A DNA stretch of 64,000 nucleotides from Methylococcus mesophilus (GTDB lineage: Bacteria; Pseudomonadota; Gammaproteobacteria; Methylococcales; Methylococcaceae), in contig NZ_CP110921.1 in NCBI RefSeq assembly GCF_026247885.1, forward strand, positions 1,793,001-1,857,000, in the 5' to 3' direction. Of the stretch, positions 53,294-64,000 are shown in pieces. Position 1 is the first letter of the stretch. Each line of letters begins with the position of its first letter. The notes under the pieces were generated by a model, which saw only the letters and a program-made list of their open reading frames with translations, was not told the DNA's origin and did no database searches. The translations under genes and the position numbers were made by a program.

Positions 53294-56200
53294 AGTCGTC
53301 CTTGGGCATCGGCCGGGCGAAGTAGTTGCCCTGGAACCGGTGGCAGCCGTAACGCTCCAATATCTCGGCCTGACCCTGGGTTTCGACGCCTTCGGCAATG
53401 ACATCGAGCCCCAGATGGCGCGCCATGCTGACGATGGTCTCGACGATGGCCGCGTCGTTGCTGTCTTGCTCCAGGTCGCGGACGAACGCGGAGGCGATCT
53501 TGAGGTCGTCCAGCGGCAGGTGCTTCAAGTAGGCCAGGGAGGAATACCCCGTTCCGAAGTCGTCGATGGAAAAACTCACGCCGAGGTTCTTCAGGCGCCC
53601 GATCTGGGCAACGGCGAGGTCAGTGTGGTTCAGCAACACGCCTTCCGTCAGTTCGAGGCAAAGATCCGCTGGAGTAACGCCGCTCTCCAGGCAGAACTGC
53701 TCCAACTGGCTCATCAGGTCGCTGCGCATGAACTGGCGCGGACTGACGTTCACGGAAAGCTTCGGCAGGGTGAGCCCCTTGCCCCGCATCTCGGCGAGGC
53801 AGGCGCAGGCCCGCCCGAGAACGATGGCCCCCACCCGCAATATCATGCCGTTCTGCTCGCAAACCGGTATGAACTGATCCGGAGAAATCGCTCCGCGTTC
53901 GGGGTGGAACCAGCGGATCAGGGCTTCGGCACCCACCACCCGCCCGTCGCCGAGCATCTGCGGCTGGTAGTAGACCTCGAACTCATCGTTGGCCAGCGCC
54001 TTCCGCAACGCTTTTTCCAGCTCCAGCCGGCCTCGGACCACGACCTCCATCGCACTCTCGTAGAAACGGATGCCGTCGCGCCCCTCGTTCTTCGCCACGT
54101 ACATGGCCGTATCCGCCTGCTTGAGGACGTCGTCCGCGGTGTCCGCGCCGTCGGGAAACAGCGCGATGCCGATGCTCACGGAAACATAGTGCACGTAATC
54201 GTCGAGCTGAAACGGCGCCGAGAGCAGCTCGCGCACCCGCCGCGCCTGGACGATCGCCTGGCCCGCCGCAACCGAGGCACTGGGCTTGACCGGCGCAAGC
54301 AGGACGACGAATTCGTCTCCGCCCAGGCGGGCCGCCGCTTCCTCATCGTCCGTGCAATTTTTCAGGCGCTCGGCCACCTGGACCAGCAGCCGGTCGCCCA
54401 TGTGGTGCCCGAGGGAATCGTTCAGTGTCTTGAAATAGTCCAGATCCATGAACAACAGGGCACCGTAGGTCCCGGCGCTCCGCGCCGCTTTCATCTGCTG
54501 AGCGAGCCGCTCGAAGATCAAGCCCCGGTTCGGCAAGCCGGTAAGGGAGTCGTAATAGGCGAGCTGGCGGATTTTTTCTTCGGTGCGCTTGAGTTCGGAG
54601 ATGTCCGAGGAAATCGAGACGTAGTGCGTGAGTTCCCCGCCAGCCGACCTGACCGCGGTGATCGTCTTGCGCTCGGGATAGACTTCGCCGTTTCTCCGCC
54701 GGTTCCAGATCTCGCCCTGCCAGCGCCCGGTCTGCTCGAGGCTGCGCCAGACCTCCCGGTAGAATTCGGCTCCATGCAGGCCGGACTTGAACAACCGGGG
54801 ATTCCTGCCGACGGCGTCTTCCTGCCGGTAGCCCGTGATCCGGCTGAACGCCGCATTGACCCTCAGAATCCTGCCGTCGGCGGCGGTGATCATGATGGCT
54901 TCGTCCGTCTCGAAGGTCGTCGCCGCCAGCCTCACCTCGGCCTCGACCGCCTCGCGCTGGGTGATGTCGTCCACCAGCGAGGCCACGCCGATCACCGTGC
55001 CGTCCGGCGTCGTCAGCGGGGTGTTGTACCATTCGCAACGTATCGTGCGGCCATCCGCCGTCAGGTTGGCGGTAACGCTCCGGTTTCCGGCCCCGCCCAA
55101 CACTTCCCGCCACGTCTCGTGCACCCGCTCCATCACGTCCTGCGGAAACAGTATGCCGGCGGAACGGCCTATCATCCGGTCCGCACCGTAGCCGAAAATT
55201 CTTTCCGCCGCCGGATTCCAGCGGCTGACGATGAAATCCAGGTCCCACTCGATCACCGCCAGGGGCAGCCGTTCGACGTGAAGGCGCAGCCTTTCCTCGG
55301 ATTGCCGCAGCGCCTGTCCGGCTTCCCAACGTTCGGTGACGTCCTGCAGGGTACCCTGCAGCACCGGCCCCGAATCTCCCCGCCGCCCCAGAAGTTCGGC
55401 CTTGAAGTTCACACGCCGGATTGCGCCGTCCACCCGATTCACCCGCAGCGCCCGCTCCACCCCGAGCGCATCGTCACGCCCGGCGCGCAGCGCGGCCTCG
55501 ACAGCCTCATTGTCTTCCGGCGCGAACATGGCAGCGAACTCATGGAACCGGCGAGGAGTCTCCCGGTCGGGTGTGAGCCCGAAAATCCGGCAGGTTTCTT
55601 CCGACCAGGTCATGTGGTCCGTCGCAGGGTCGTACACCCAGCTTCCCACCCGGGCGAGACGCTGAGCCTCCGCCAGCCGGCGCCGCTCGGCCTTGGCGAT
55701 CCGCGAAGACAGCCACAGACGCTGGCGGCTCACCTCGAAGCCGAGCGTGCCCATGGCAATCAGCAGGGCGATGGCGATGGCAACGACGCGGTAGGCCGAC
55801 ACCCGCTCCCGCCGCACCGTGCCGTCGATGTCCAGCCCCAAGGCGGCAAGGACTTCCGCGGTGTCCGTGTCCCGCACCGCAGCGAACGCGGATACCGTGC
55901 CCTTGCCGCGCTCGCCGGACAGACCGACCACCAACGACCGGCCGCTGGCAAACAAGCCGGCCAGGGCCTCCGCGTGTTCGGCATACGGCCACCGGCCGCC
56001 GGCCCCTTCGACTCCGCTCAGGGCCGGTTCTGCTTCAGCCGTGCTGGAACCGATGGCGCGCATTGCCCTGCCCTCATCCGGAAGAAGCAGGTAAAGACGC
56101 TTGAGTTTGGGATCCGCGGCATCGATGCGCCGGAGCTGACTGATGAGCCAGTGCTCCTCCCGTTCCCGAACTTCGGTGGTCGCCGTGCGGACGTGACGAA

Positions 56201-57113
56201 TCCGCTCCGGATTGATCGACGCCGCCACGGTTTCGGCCTGGATCGACAACTCGCGGCGGACGCCCCGGTCGGCGGCACGGCCAAAAAACTCCGTCAGTAC
56301 GAACGCCGCCGCGAGCACGACTGACGAGATCAGGACGAGCCTGAGGCCGAATCCCATCCCGGAGCTGAGCTCTTCCGCGGGAACCGGAAGTTCACCCGAG
56401 CGGCGATAATGGAGCCAGATTCCCGAGCTCATGGACAACACGCAGATGCCGCGCAGCAGGGGAATAACCAGCGCGGCCGCGGAGTACTGCGCCGTGTCGG
56501 CACCGTCCGCCGGAATCAGAAGCGTACCGGGTACGGCTGTCCCCACGCTCGCGGCATAGACAGCCATCGCAAGGGCAGCAGCACCGAGTGCAAAGTCGTA
56601 TCGCCTAGGCGTCGTTCGTGCCGCGAGGCCAAGCGCCCCGGCCGCGGCCAGTGCGCCGGTAAACCCGAAGGCGTAACGCACGGCGCCGTTCAGCCCTTCG
56701 GCTAAGCTCAGTGCAAACCCGCCGGCTGCGCTCGGAGTGAGCCTTGCTGCATGCCAACCTCCAGCGGCGACGAACCAGACCACCAGGACCGGATAAACCC
56801 ACCGCGCGGGTAGCCGGACGCGCTGGCTGACCAGACCCTGGATGCCGAAATGAAGCAGGCAGAGAAAGGAAATCGTCAAAACCGCCAACCGCGCCCAGAC
56901 GAATACCGGATGGTCCCCCAGGGAGATGGCGAACAGATCCAGCCATTCGTAGGCGCCATGCGCAACGCCGAACATCCCCAGCCACAGCCAAGGCACGCGC
57001 TGGCGGGTTCTGTCGTGAATCGCCCCGCAGACGGCCGCCAGCACGACGAATGACAAACCGTAGAGGAAATAGATCAGATCCGGCTGTCCGTATGGCAGAC
57101 CCATGTCCATCAA
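53256..57113 (-). CDS. Membrane PAS-GGDEF-EAL cyclic-di-GMP protein
   Basis: A 1285-residue multidomain signalling protein. About eight hydrophobic helices fill residues 10-230. A periplasmic sensor domain lies between helices near 260 and 450. Three PAS domains follow (about 475-860), then GGDEF (motif intact near 930) and EAL (AEALIRW near 1060, with metal ligands such as NVSPRQF and [11 protein letters not shown]). Both enzyme motifs are intact, so it may make or break c-di-GMP, or use one domain as sensor. A 27-bp REP-like insert lies in the sensor part (56003-56029). It overlaps rluE by 38 bp at the 3' ends. Confidence 0.93.
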   Translation of the reverse strand: MMDMGLPYGQPDLIYFLYGLSFVVLAAVCGAIHDRTRQRVPWLWLGMFGVAHGAYEWLDLFAISLGDHPVFVWARLAVLTISFLCLLHFGIQGLVSQRVRLPARWVYPVLVVWFVAAGGWHAARLTPSAAGGFALSLAEGLNGAVRYAFGFTGALAAAGALGLAARTTPRRYDFALGAAALAMAVYAASVGTAVPGTLLIPADGADTAQYSAAALVIPLLRGICVLSMSSGIWLHYRRSGELPVPAEELSSGMGFGLRLVLISSVVLAAAFVLTEFFGRAADRGVRRELSIQAETVAASINPERIRHVRTATTEVREREEHWLISQLRRIDAADPKLKRLYLLLPDEGRAMRAIGSSTAEAEPALSGVEGAGGRWPYAEHAEALAGLFASGRSLVVGLSGERGKGTVSAFAAVRDTDTAEVLAALGLDIDGTVRRERVSAYRVVAIAIALLIAMGTLGFEVSRQRLWLSSRIAKAERRRLAEAQRLARVGSWVYDPATDHMTWSEETCRIFGLTPDRETPRRFHEFAAMFAPEDNEAVEAALRAGRDDALGVERALRVNRVDGAIRRVNFKAELLGRRGDSGPVLQGTLQDVTERWEAGQALRQSEERLRLHVERLPLAVIEWDLDFIVSRWNPAAERIFGYGADRMIGRSAGILFPQDVMERVHETWREVLGGAGNRSVTANLTADGRTIRCEWYNTPLTTPDGTVIGVASLVDDITQREAVEAEVRLAATTFETDEAIMITAADGRILRVNAAFSRITGYRQEDAVGRNPRLFKSGLHGAEFYREVWRSLEQTGRWQGEIWNRRRNGEVYPERKTITAVRSAGGELTHYVSISSDISELKRTEEKIRQLAYYDSLTGLPNRGLIFERLAQQMKAARSAGTYGALLFMDLDYFKTLNDSLGHHMGDRLLVQVAERLKNCTDDEEAAARLGGDEFVVLLAPVKPSASVAAGQAIVQARRVRELLSAPFQLDDYVHYVSVSIGIALFPDGADTADDVLKQADTAMYVAKNEGRDGIRFYESAMEVVVRGRLELEKALRKALANDEFEVYYQPQMLGDGRVVGAEALIRWFHPERGAISPDQFIPVCEQNGMILRVGAIVLGRACACLAEMRGKGLTLPKLSVNVSPRQFMRSDLMSQLEQFCLESGVTPADLCLELTEGVLLNHTDLAVAQIGRLKNLGVSFSIDDFGTGYSSLAYLKHLPLDDLKIASAFVRDLEQDSNDAAIVETIVSMARHLGLDVIAEGVETQGQAEILERYGCHRFQGNYFARPMPKDDFIRFVAERQRPG
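56003..56029. repeat. Short REP-like element inside a coding sequence
   Basis: CCCTTCGACTCCGCTCAGGG is an almost self-complementary motif seen as a dispersed repeat in many bacteria. Here it is inserted in frame in the GGDEF/EAL gene, where it encodes [10 protein letters not shown] decayed relative lies at 56691-56716 in the same gene and another (TTCGACTTCGCTCAAGGC, encoding ALSEVE) at about 57779-57796 in the next gene. Confidence 0.6.
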
Positions 57114-57142
57114 TTCCCGTCTCTAACTGGAATATGCCGGCA

Positions 57143-58177
57143 TCACCGCACCGACGCCCTGAACCGCTCCATCCGCCCGAACATGACCGCCCTCAGGCGC
57201 TCCCGGCCTATCGCATGTTTCAGGTTCATCCCGACGCCGGCGACTTGATCCGTCGACGTGCAGTGGCTGTAAAACACCAGACTCCCCTTCCGGTACGGCA
57301 GGATGCCGAGCACCATCTGGCTGGAATTGAAGGAATGGCCGACGTAGAAATCTCGCACCGCGACGAGGGCGCCGCCGCCCGTAGGCTGGACCATCTGGTG
57401 AACCAGGATGACGGTGGGCCTGCCCTCTACCTTGCGCTCGACCCATTGCAGGGTGCTGGCCGCGTCTGAAGAAGATTCCGCCGGAAACTTCAGCAAAGCC
57501 TCCCGCAATTCGGGCGCGTACTGCCGCAGCTCCGCACTTTGCTCCGCGAATGTCCTCAACTCCGCCGCCACGTCCACGATGTTTCCGGTGGAACGGACGT
57601 ACGGCGCGATGGCGTCCGGACCGTTCTTGCGGTAGCTGTCCAGCCGCTGCCACAGAAACTCGCGATACCGGCGCGATAAGAGGCGCAGCTTCTCCGCCTC
57701 GGACACATTCGCCAATTTCAGGCCCAAGGCCCTGAATCCCTCGATTTCCGCCGCCGAGAAGTTGAATGCCGAGCCGGGTTCGACTTCGCTCAAGGCTTCC
57801 GCCTCCTCGAGGTCGGACGGTCCGAATTCGAATCCTTCCAGCGCCTCCGGGCCGTTAGCCGGGAGTAAAGTGCCTGCGGCGATCACGTCGGGATCACCCA
57901 CCAGCAGCGCCCCGTTCCGTACCGCAGCGATAAGCCGTTCGGGCGGCGCCGCGACATACATGGCCAAACCGGCGGAAAGGGTCTTGTCGGTCGGCTCGCT
58001 CGCGTCGTAGGAAAGGATTTCGCCCTGATCGAGACCGGAAACGTCGGCGATGCCGAGCACCGCAGTCGCCGGCTGAGAAACCCCGGAAGTAGCCACACCG
58101 GGGACGAACACCGGCAGCACCGACAGCATGAACGCAGGCAACCGCCTGAGCAAATTGGATTTCCGCAAAACCGGCAT
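57143..58177 (-). CDS. Exported hypothetical protein
   Basis: A 344-residue protein with an N-terminal signal (LLRRLPAFMLSVLPVFVPGVATSG). I do not recognise a family. The body is mostly helical and acidic in the middle, with a later SHCTSTDQVAGVGMNLKHAIGRERL block. A REP-like segment encodes ALSEVE around residue 130. It lies 29 bp upstream of the GGDEF/EAL gene on the same strand and may be its transcript partner, for example a periplasmic input protein (inference). Confidence 0.65.
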   Translation of the reverse strand: MPVLRKSNLLRRLPAFMLSVLPVFVPGVATSGVSQPATAVLGIADVSGLDQGEILSYDASEPTDKTLSAGLAMYVAAPPERLIAAVRNGALLVGDPDVIAAGTLLPANGPEALEGFEFGPSDLEEAEALSEVEPGSAFNFSAAEIEGFRALGLKLANVSEAEKLRLLSRRYREFLWQRLDSYRKNGPDAIAPYVRSTGNIVDVAAELRTFAEQSAELRQYAPELREALLKFPAESSSDAASTLQWVERKVEGRPTVILVHQMVQPTGGGALVAVRDFYVGHSFNSSQMVLGILPYRKGSLVFYSHCTSTDQVAGVGMNLKHAIGRERLRAVMFGRMERFRASVR

Positions 58178-58313
58178 CGTTCGATCCTCGTTTCCTCCGC
58201 TCTGCTTCCGTCAGCAAAGCACGCCCGCACCCGGCCCTATCCCCGGGGCAGAAGCTGCGCTCGCGAATGGTATTCTTAAGACAGAAGAACAAAATGAAAG
58301 TGCGCCACAAATT

Positions 58314-59459
58314 ATGTACAAGCGTTCAAAGCTCCGGAAACTGCTCCGCGACCACGTTTTCGTCATCCTGGGCTGGCTCATCTGGATCGTCCTGCTGCTC
58401 AGCGGCCACAAGTTCGGGCAAAGCGACAGCCTAACCGCGCTGGCCGCAGGCTCCGCGCTGACATTTTGCACCATGTTGGGGTCCGTCTTCGCCGTAGTCC
58501 GGCATGCCGACGAACTGGCTGAACTGCTGGACGAGCCTTATGGCACGCTGGTCCTGACACTGTCTGCCACCGCCATCGAGGTCAGTCTGATGCTGATGGT
58601 CATGGCCGGCGGCGGCCAGAATCCCGCGATGCTGCGCGACACCATCTTCGCCACCCTGATGGTCGTACTCAACGGCATGGTCGGCGTTTCCCTGGTCAGC
58701 GGCGGCTGGATCAACGTCGAACAGTCGTTCAACCTGCGTGGCGCCCTGTCGTTCCTGCACCTCATCGCCCCACTCTCGCTGCTGCTTCTGGTGCTCCCGA
58801 ACTATACCAGCAGCACCGACGGACCGACCCTGACCCCGGTCCAGGAAGCGTTCCTGGGACTGTTATGCCTCCTGTTGTACGGGGTTTTCCTGATCATCCA
58901 GACCGGCAGGCACCGGTCCTATTTCGCCAACATGAGCGCCGTCCTGGACGAAGAGCCCGAGGAAAACGGCAACGGCAATGCGGCCCCAGCATTACACCGA
59001 CGCCGGGGCGCTGTCATTCATGCGGCGCTGAACCTCCTGGCCGCGCTGCTGCCCGTCGTCCTGCTCGCGGAGCACCTCGGATCGGTGATCGATTTCGCGA
59101 TCGAAGAATCCCACACGCCGGCGGCCCTCGGCGGGCTTGTGGTCGCGGCACTGGTCCTGCTGCCAGAAGGCGTCGGCGCCCAGCGGGCGGCCGCGCTGAA
59201 CCTGATGCAACGGGCGGTCAACATCTGCCTGGGCTCGGCGCTCGCCACCATCGGCCTGACCGTGCCGACGATCCTGGTGGCTGCCAGCCTCCAACAGCAT
59301 TCGCTGACCCTAGGCCTGGACGGCGTTCAGGAAACCCTGCTGTACGCCACCCTGCTGGTCTCGGTGATGACGTTCATCAGCGGATCCGCCAACGTCCTGC
59401 AAGGCATGGTTCACCTGATGCTGTTCGTCGCCTACCTGTTTTTCGTGTTCACCCCGTAA
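58314..59459 (+). CDS. chaA: Calcium/proton antiporter ChaA
   Basis: A 381-residue membrane protein with about eleven hydrophobic helices. [21 protein letters not shown] and [18 protein letters not shown] are the two alpha-repeat motifs of the CaCA/ChaA family, and both carry the conserved Glu. It exports Ca2+, Na+ or K+ for protons at high pH. The acidic loop between them ([11 protein letters not shown]) resembles the family's regulatory loop. I chose ATG 58314, since the upstream frame (from 58128) lacks family likeness, although the ribosome site is weak. Confidence 0.9.
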   Translation: MYKRSKLRKLLRDHVFVILGWLIWIVLLLSGHKFGQSDSLTALAAGSALTFCTMLGSVFAVVRHADELAELLDEPYGTLVLTLSATAIEVSLMLMVMAGGGQNPAMLRDTIFATLMVVLNGMVGVSLVSGGWINVEQSFNLRGALSFLHLIAPLSLLLLVLPNYTSSTDGPTLTPVQEAFLGLLCLLLYGVFLIIQTGRHRSYFANMSAVLDEEPEENGNGNAAPALHRRRGAVIHAALNLLAALLPVVLLAEHLGSVIDFAIEESHTPAALGGLVVAALVLLPEGVGAQRAAALNLMQRAVNICLGSALATIGLTVPTILVAASLQQHSLTLGLDGVQETLLYATLLVSVMTFISGSANVLQGMVHLMLFVAYLFFVFTP

Positions 59460-59549
59460 ACCGGGGCTCGGCAGGCTGCGAAAGCCTTCAACAAAGCCGT
59501 TGTACAATCGGCCACGCCCGAGGCGGGCGGACGCGGCACCAAACAGAGG

Positions 59550-59579
59550 CAGACAAAAACCTCACCAGCACTATATAAT
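59550..59579 (+). promoter_or_regulatory. Promoter of fusA-type gene
   Basis: TATAAT at 59574-59579 lies about 35 bp before the start codon. A weak CAGACA (59550-59555) sits 18 bp upstream of it. Confidence 0.55.
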
Positions 59580-59613
59580 TGGCGAATTTTTTTCCAACCC
59601 CAGAAGTATCGAC

Positions 59614-61698
59614 ATGACTGATTTATCGCGTTACCGAAACATAGGCATCTTCGCTCACGTCGACGCGGGCAAGACCACCACCACCGAACGGATTTTGAAG
59701 CTCACCGGCAAGATCCACAAGATCGGCGAGGTGCACGATGGCGCCGCGACGACCGACTTCATGGAGCAGGAGCAGGAACGCGGTATCACCATTCAGTCCG
59801 CGGCGACCACCTGTTTCTGGAAGGATCACCGCTTCAACATCATCGACACCCCCGGACACGTCGACTTCACGATCGAAGTGTACCGCTCGCTGAAGGTCCT
59901 CGACGGCGGCATCGGCGTGTTCTGCGGCTCCGGCGGCGTCGAACCCCAGTCGGAAACCAACTGGCGCTACGCCAACGACTCCGAGGTCTCCCGCGTCATC
60001 TACGTCAACAAGCTGGATCGGATCGGCGCCGACTTCTTCCGTGTAGTCAAGCAGATCAAGGACGTCCTGGGGGCCTATCCGCTGGTCATGACGCTGCCGA
60101 TCGGCCGCGAGGAAAGCTTCGTCGGCGTCGTCGACCTCCTGACCCGCAAGGCCTGGATCTGGGACAACTCCGGCGACCCGATGAACTATGAGGTCAAGGA
60201 CGTGCCCGCCGACATGGCCGACGAAGTCGAGAAATGGCGCGCCGACCTGGTGGAAAAAGTCGTCGAGCAGGACGACGAAGTGATGGAAAAGTACCTGGAA
60301 GGCGAAGAACCGGACGTCGACACCCTCAAGCGCCTGATCCGCAAGGGCACCATCAACCTGGATTTCTTCCCCACCTACTGCGGCTCTTCGTTCAAGAACA
60401 AGGGCGTGCAACTGGTGCTGGACGCCGTGATCGACTACCTGCCCGATCCGACCGAAGTCAAGCCGCAGCCCGAAGTCGACCTGGAAGGCCAAGAAACCGG
60501 CGAATTCGCCATCGTCGATCCGGACCGTCCCCTGCGGGCCCTGGCATTCAAGATCATGGACGACCGTTACGGCGCCCTGACCTTCCTGCGCCTGTATTCG
60601 GGCCGGCTGGAAAAAGGCACGACCGTGCTCAATACCTTTACCGGCAAGACCGAGCGCATCGGCCGCATCGTGGAGATGCACGCTAACTCCCGCAACGAGC
60701 TGGACTCCGCGCAGGCCGGCGACATCGTGGCCGTGCTGGGCATGAAGAACGTGCAGACCGGTCACACCCTGTGCGATCCGGACAAGCCGGCCACCCTGGA
60801 ACCGATGGTATTCCCGGATCCCGTCATCTCCATCGCGGTATCACCCAAGGACAAAGCGGGCAACGAGAAGATGGGCGTCGCACTGGGCAAGATGGTGCAG
60901 GAAGATCCGTCCTTCCACGTGGAAACCGACCAGGAGTCCGGCGAAACCATCCTCAAGGGCATGGGCGAACTCCACCTCGACATCAAGGTCGACATCCTCA
61001 AGCGCACCCACGGAGTGGAGGTGAACGTCGGCAAGCCGCAGGTGGCCTACCGCGAGACCATCACCAAGCGCGTCGAGGACGAGTACGTCCACAAGAAGCA
61101 GACCGGCGGCTCCGGCCAGTACGCCAAGATCAACTACATCATCGAGCCCAGCGAACCGGGTATGGGATTCGTGTTCGTGTCGACGGTGACCGGCGGCAAC
61201 GTGCCGCGCGAGTTCTGGCCGGCGGTCGAAAAAGGCTTCAAAGGCATGCTCGGCAAGGGCGTCCTGGCGGGCTACCCGTGCGTCGACTTCAAGGTCAACC
61301 TGACCGACGGCGGCTTCCACGCGGTGGACTCGTCGGCGATCGCCTTCGAAATCGCGGCCCAGGCGGCCTTCCGCCAGTCCGTGCCGAAGGCGGCGCCGCA
61401 GCTGCTGGAACCGATCATGAAGGTGGACGTGTTCACGCCGGACGCCCATGTCGGCGACGTGATCGGCGACTTGAACCGCCGCCGCGGCATGATCAAGTCC
61501 CAGGAAGCCGGCGTGACCGGCGTGCGCATCAAGGCCGAGGTTCCGCTGTCCGAAATGTTCGGCTACATCGGTGATCTGCGCACCATGACGTCCGGCCGCG
61601 GCCAGTTCTCCATGGAGTTCTCGCACTACATGCCGTGCCCGAAGAACGTCGCGGACGAAGTCATCAAGGAAGCCCAGGAGCGTGCGGCCAAGAAATAA
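59614..61698 (+). CDS. fusA: Elongation factor G 2
   Basis: A 694-residue translational GTPase. G1 [15 protein letters not shown]2 QERGITIQ, G3 DTPGHVDF and G4 NKLDRIGAD are all intact. The whole chain, including [27 protein letters not shown] and [24 protein letters not shown], follows the EF-G2 paralogs of gammaproteobacteria such as Vibrio rather than the EF-G of the str operon. It may work in translocation or ribosome recycling alongside Frr. It stands as its own transcription unit with a promoter and a terminator-like palindrome. Confidence 0.93.
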   Translation: MTDLSRYRNIGIFAHVDAGKTTTTERILKLTGKIHKIGEVHDGAATTDFMEQEQERGITIQSAATTCFWKDHRFNIIDTPGHVDFTIEVYRSLKVLDGGIGVFCGSGGVEPQSETNWRYANDSEVSRVIYVNKLDRIGADFFRVVKQIKDVLGAYPLVMTLPIGREESFVGVVDLLTRKAWIWDNSGDPMNYEVKDVPADMADEVEKWRADLVEKVVEQDDEVMEKYLEGEEPDVDTLKRLIRKGTINLDFFPTYCGSSFKNKGVQLVLDAVIDYLPDPTEVKPQPEVDLEGQETGEFAIVDPDRPLRALAFKIMDDRYGALTFLRLYSGRLEKGTTVLNTFTGKTERIGRIVEMHANSRNELDSAQAGDIVAVLGMKNVQTGHTLCDPDKPATLEPMVFPDPVISIAVSPKDKAGNEKMGVALGKMVQEDPSFHVETDQESGETILKGMGELHLDIKVDILKRTHGVEVNVGKPQVAYRETITKRVEDEYVHKKQTGGSGQYAKINYIIEPSEPGMGFVFVSTVTGGNVPREFWPAVEKGFKGMLGKGVLAGYPCVDFKVNLTDGGFHAVDSSAIAFEIAAQAAFRQSVPKAAPQLLEPIMKVDVFTPDAHVGDVIGDLNRRRGMIKSQEAGVTGVRIKAEVPLSEMFGYIGDLRTMTSGRGQFSMEFSHYMPCPKNVADEVIKEAQERAAKK

Positions 61699-61721
61699 CG
61701 GCCCCGCGCATTCTTGTTTCA

Positions 61722-61755
61722 CCGCGAAAGGCGGCCCCGGGGCCGCCTTTCGCGG
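61722..61755. terminator. 34-bp perfect palindrome after fusA
   Basis: CCGCGAAAGGCGGCCCC followed at once by its exact reverse complement: 17-bp arms with no loop. It lies 23 bp after the fusA stop and probably acts as a transcription terminator, although a T-run is short. Confidence 0.7.
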
Positions 61756-61889
61756 TCCCTCTCCGGGATTCCTGGGTGCACTTCGCCCCCAGCGGTTCCC
61801 CAACCGCAGTCTTCCCTATCCTTCCGATCACGGCCGTTGTAACTTAATGGCGGCATTTGCTTGCCCACAAATAATTCGAGGGGGATTTC

Positions 61890-62252
61890 ATGAGCAAAAA
61901 GAGCATGGCCGACTGGTGGAAAGAGAAACGGGCGACCGACGAAAGGAAAAAGTCCGGACAGGCCGACGTCGAGGACGTCGAGGCACTGTATGACCGGCTC
62001 GGCCGGGAACCGGCGGTGGATGCCTCGCTCGAGGTGATCCGCAAGGAAATGGCCGCGGTCTACCGCGACATGCGTGCGGGCCGGATCGACTGCAACGACG
62101 GCACCCGCCTGGCCTATGTGCTCGACATGCTGCGCAAGACGCATGAATCCAACGTCGTGAAAAACCGGCTGGGCGCTCTGGAAAAGGCCATGGGCGTGAA
62201 ATCCGACACCGGTCCGGAATGGCTGGGACTGCCGTTCGGCAATTCCGACTGA
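61890..62252 (+). CDS. Hypothetical charged protein
   Basis: A 120-residue Lys/Asp/Glu-rich soluble protein that I do not recognise. KEMAAVYRDMRAGRIDCNDGTRLAYVLDMLRKTHE is a helical segment in the middle. There is no signal peptide. GAGGGGG lies 7-8 bp before ATG 61890, a strong start. It stands alone between fusA and asnB. Confidence 0.65.
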   Translation: MSKKSMADWWKEKRATDERKKSGQADVEDVEALYDRLGREPAVDASLEVIRKEMAAVYRDMRAGRIDCNDGTRLAYVLDMLRKTHESNVVKNRLGALEKAMGVKSDTGPEWLGLPFGNSD

Positions 62253-62354
62253 AGGCACGGCCGGCAAGCGCGAGCTGCCGCAAATACGGCCCCCATCGAC
62301 GCGACCGGGCGGCGACGCTCTCTCCCATACCGACTTTTCAAGAACCTGCCACCA

Positions 62355-64000
62355 TGTGCGGCATCGCCGGCCTGTTCAATTGCAATGTCCCCGCCGACAA
62401 GATCCTACTCGAAAACGCGGTAGCCAAGCTGGCCCACCGTGGCCCCGACGACCGGGGCGTGTTCCTCGACGGCCGCTTCGGCATGGGACATACCCGCCTC
62501 TCGATCATCGACCTGACGGGCGGCCATCAGCCGCTGTTTTCCGAAGACCGCAAGCTGGCGCTGATCGCCAACGGCGAGATCTACAACTTCGTCGAACTGC
62601 GCGCCGAACTGGAGGCTCTGGGCCACCGATTCCAGACCCATTCGGATTCGGAGGTGATCCTTCAGGCCTACCTCGCCTTCGGGGAGTGCTTTTTGGAGCG
62701 CATCCAGGGCATGTTCGCCTTTGCGCTGTACGACGCCGCCGAAGGACGGCTGATCCTGGCCCGCGACCGTTTAGGGATAAAGCCGCTGTTCCTGGCGCAA
62801 CTTCCGGACGGCATAGCCTTCGCCTCCGAGCTCAAGGCCCTGCTGCCGCTGCTCGACCGGCCGCCCGAGATCGATCCGGAGGGACTGGCCCAGTATTTCC
62901 AGAACCAGTTTTCCACCGGCGACACGACGGTCCTGCAAGGCGTGGAGCGGGTGCTGCCGGGCGAAGCCGTAGTCGTCGAAGCCGGCACAGTGACCCGCCG
63001 CTTCCGCTACTGGTCGCCGCTGAGCGTGCGCACGGGAGAGCTGAATTTCGACGAAGCCGCGCAACGCTTCGATGCGCTGATCGAACGGGTGATGGCCGAG
63101 CACGTGCGCTCGGACGTGCCGTTCGGGCTGTTCTTGTCCGGCGGCGTCGACTCCTCCCTGCTGCTCGCCCTGCTGACCCGGTATTCCGGCGAGCCCATCC
63201 GCACCTTCTCGGTCGGTTTTCCCGGCACCTCGCTGACCGACGAACTGCCACTGGCCGAAGGCCTGGCCAAGCGTTTCGGCAGCCGCCACCGCGAGATCCG
63301 TCCCGATCCCAAAGACATCTTCCACAGCCTGCCGTTGACCGTGTGGGCGGCGGACGAACTGATGCGTGACAACGCCAACCTGCCGACCTCGCTGCTGGCC
63401 CGAGCCGCGGGCGAAGAACTGAAAGTGGTGTTCTCCGGAGAAGGCGGGGACGAGGTGTTCGCCGGCTACGGGCGCTACCGGGCCTCGACGTTCGAACGGC
63501 TGTTCAAGGGACTGCTGGCGCCCGGCTCCGGCGGCTTCCGTACCCGCGGCAGCTTCCGCGGACGTTGGCCGAAGACCCTGTTCGGTCCCGCACTGCTGGC
63601 TGCCTCGCAACACGCCCGGCGCCCGGTGCTGGAGTCCTGGCGGGAGACACCGCGCCAATGGAGCGATCTGCAGCGGATGCAGTACGTCGACCTCCGCCAC
63701 GCATTGCCCGACAACCTGCTGGTCAAAGCCGACCGCATGCTGATGGCCTGGGGCGTGGAGGGACGGGTGCCGTTCCTGGACCACCGTGTCGTCGAATTCG
63801 GCCTGAGCCTACCCGACCGGCTCAAGGTCGAGGGACGCCAGGGCAAGCTGTTCCTCAAGCGCTGGGGCGAGCGGCTGGTGCCTGCGGATCAGCTCTACGC
63901 CAAAAAGAGGGGCTTCCACGTCCCCCTCGGCGAATGGCTGGACGAGCCTTTCCTCAAACGGCTGAACCAAATCCTGCCGGACCACCCGGCACTCGCGCCT
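62355..64000 (+). CDS. asnB: Asparagine synthase (glutamine-hydrolysing), 3' end outside window
   Basis: An open frame of 548 codons running off the window. Cys2 (MCGIAGLF) is the glutaminase nucleophile, with AHRGPDD and IYNFVELR in the N-terminal amidotransferase domain (about 1-210). The ATP site LFLSGGVDSSLLLALL and SGEGGDEVFAGY mark the synthetase domain. It makes asparagine from aspartate, glutamine and ATP, or a related amide in a glycan or exopolysaccharide context, which needs the missing flank to decide. Confidence 0.92.

Noticed and set aside
53241-56324. 1027-codon plus-strand ORF
   Set aside because: It is the antisense shadow of the GGDEF/EAL gene in GC-rich DNA; the minus-strand protein has recognisable domains and the plus-strand one has none.

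Overview
The window looks like a GC-rich gammaproteobacterial chromosome. The cell-envelope and translation cluster rpsB-tsf-pyrH-frr-uppS-cdsA-dxr-rseP with divergent map-glnD, together with mutS, dsbC, EF-G2 and chaA, is typical of the class. I suspect a Methylococcus-like methanotroph from the overall protein style and the copper-type proteins, but this is inference; no methane-oxidation gene lies in the window.

Region 1 (1-2200) is scarred DNA: the end of a multicopper oxidase gene, an IS3-family element with deletions and frameshifts, and a broken tyrosine-recombinase fragment.

Region 2 (2202-12981) is a genomic island of about 10.8 kb inserted at the 3' end of tRNA-Thr(CGT). It is bounded by a 46-bp direct repeat of the tRNA 3' end (one mismatch). 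It carries a P4-type integrase, a DUF29 protein, a HicB-like protein, an RHH/RelE toxin-antitoxin pair, two excisionase-like HTH genes (one broken), a winged-helix protein followed by three 23-bp iterons, a terminase-like HTH protein, a ProQ/FinO-domain RNA chaperone, and an FRG-domain gene split by an IS. Two near-identical IS3-family (IS407-like) copies have inserted, each with its own 4-bp target duplication. Three layers of repeats tie the island together: 11-bp-spaced GTGGCCCC arrays next to both ends, a roughly 75-bp intergenic repeat in five places, and a 14-bp palindrome family, TGMARTTAAYTKCA.

Region 3 (12936-32170) is mostly core: tRNA-Thr, a cupin, mutS, dsbC, the rseP-to-rpsB cluster on the minus strand, map-glnD on the plus strand, then alanine dehydrogenase, a host-attachment-type protein, glucokinase, a DUF411 metal-binding protein and YjbQ.

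Region 4 (32230-42992) holds a YbaY-type lipoprotein and a YhiI/RbbA/YhhJ-type ABC export system split by a small opposing membrane-protein gene. It ends with a large exported discoidin plus six-hairpin glycosidase-like protein and a LuxR-type regulator.

Region 5 (43388-51819) is an accessory export cluster: a secreted seven-repeat RCC1-like protein with a coiled coil, a 49-codon ORF, a guanine-deaminase-like enzyme with a Tat signal, an FAD oxidoreductase with a near-twin Tat signal, a lipoprotein, and a putative permuted-papain protein whose best start is CTG. The Tat-exported deaminase and flavoprotein pair is the best candidate here for an undescribed function.

Region 6 (51839-64000) has an SpoU-type methyltransferase, rluE, a 1285-residue PAS/GGDEF/EAL protein, an exported unknown, chaA, the second EF-G, a small unknown protein and the 5' part of asnB.
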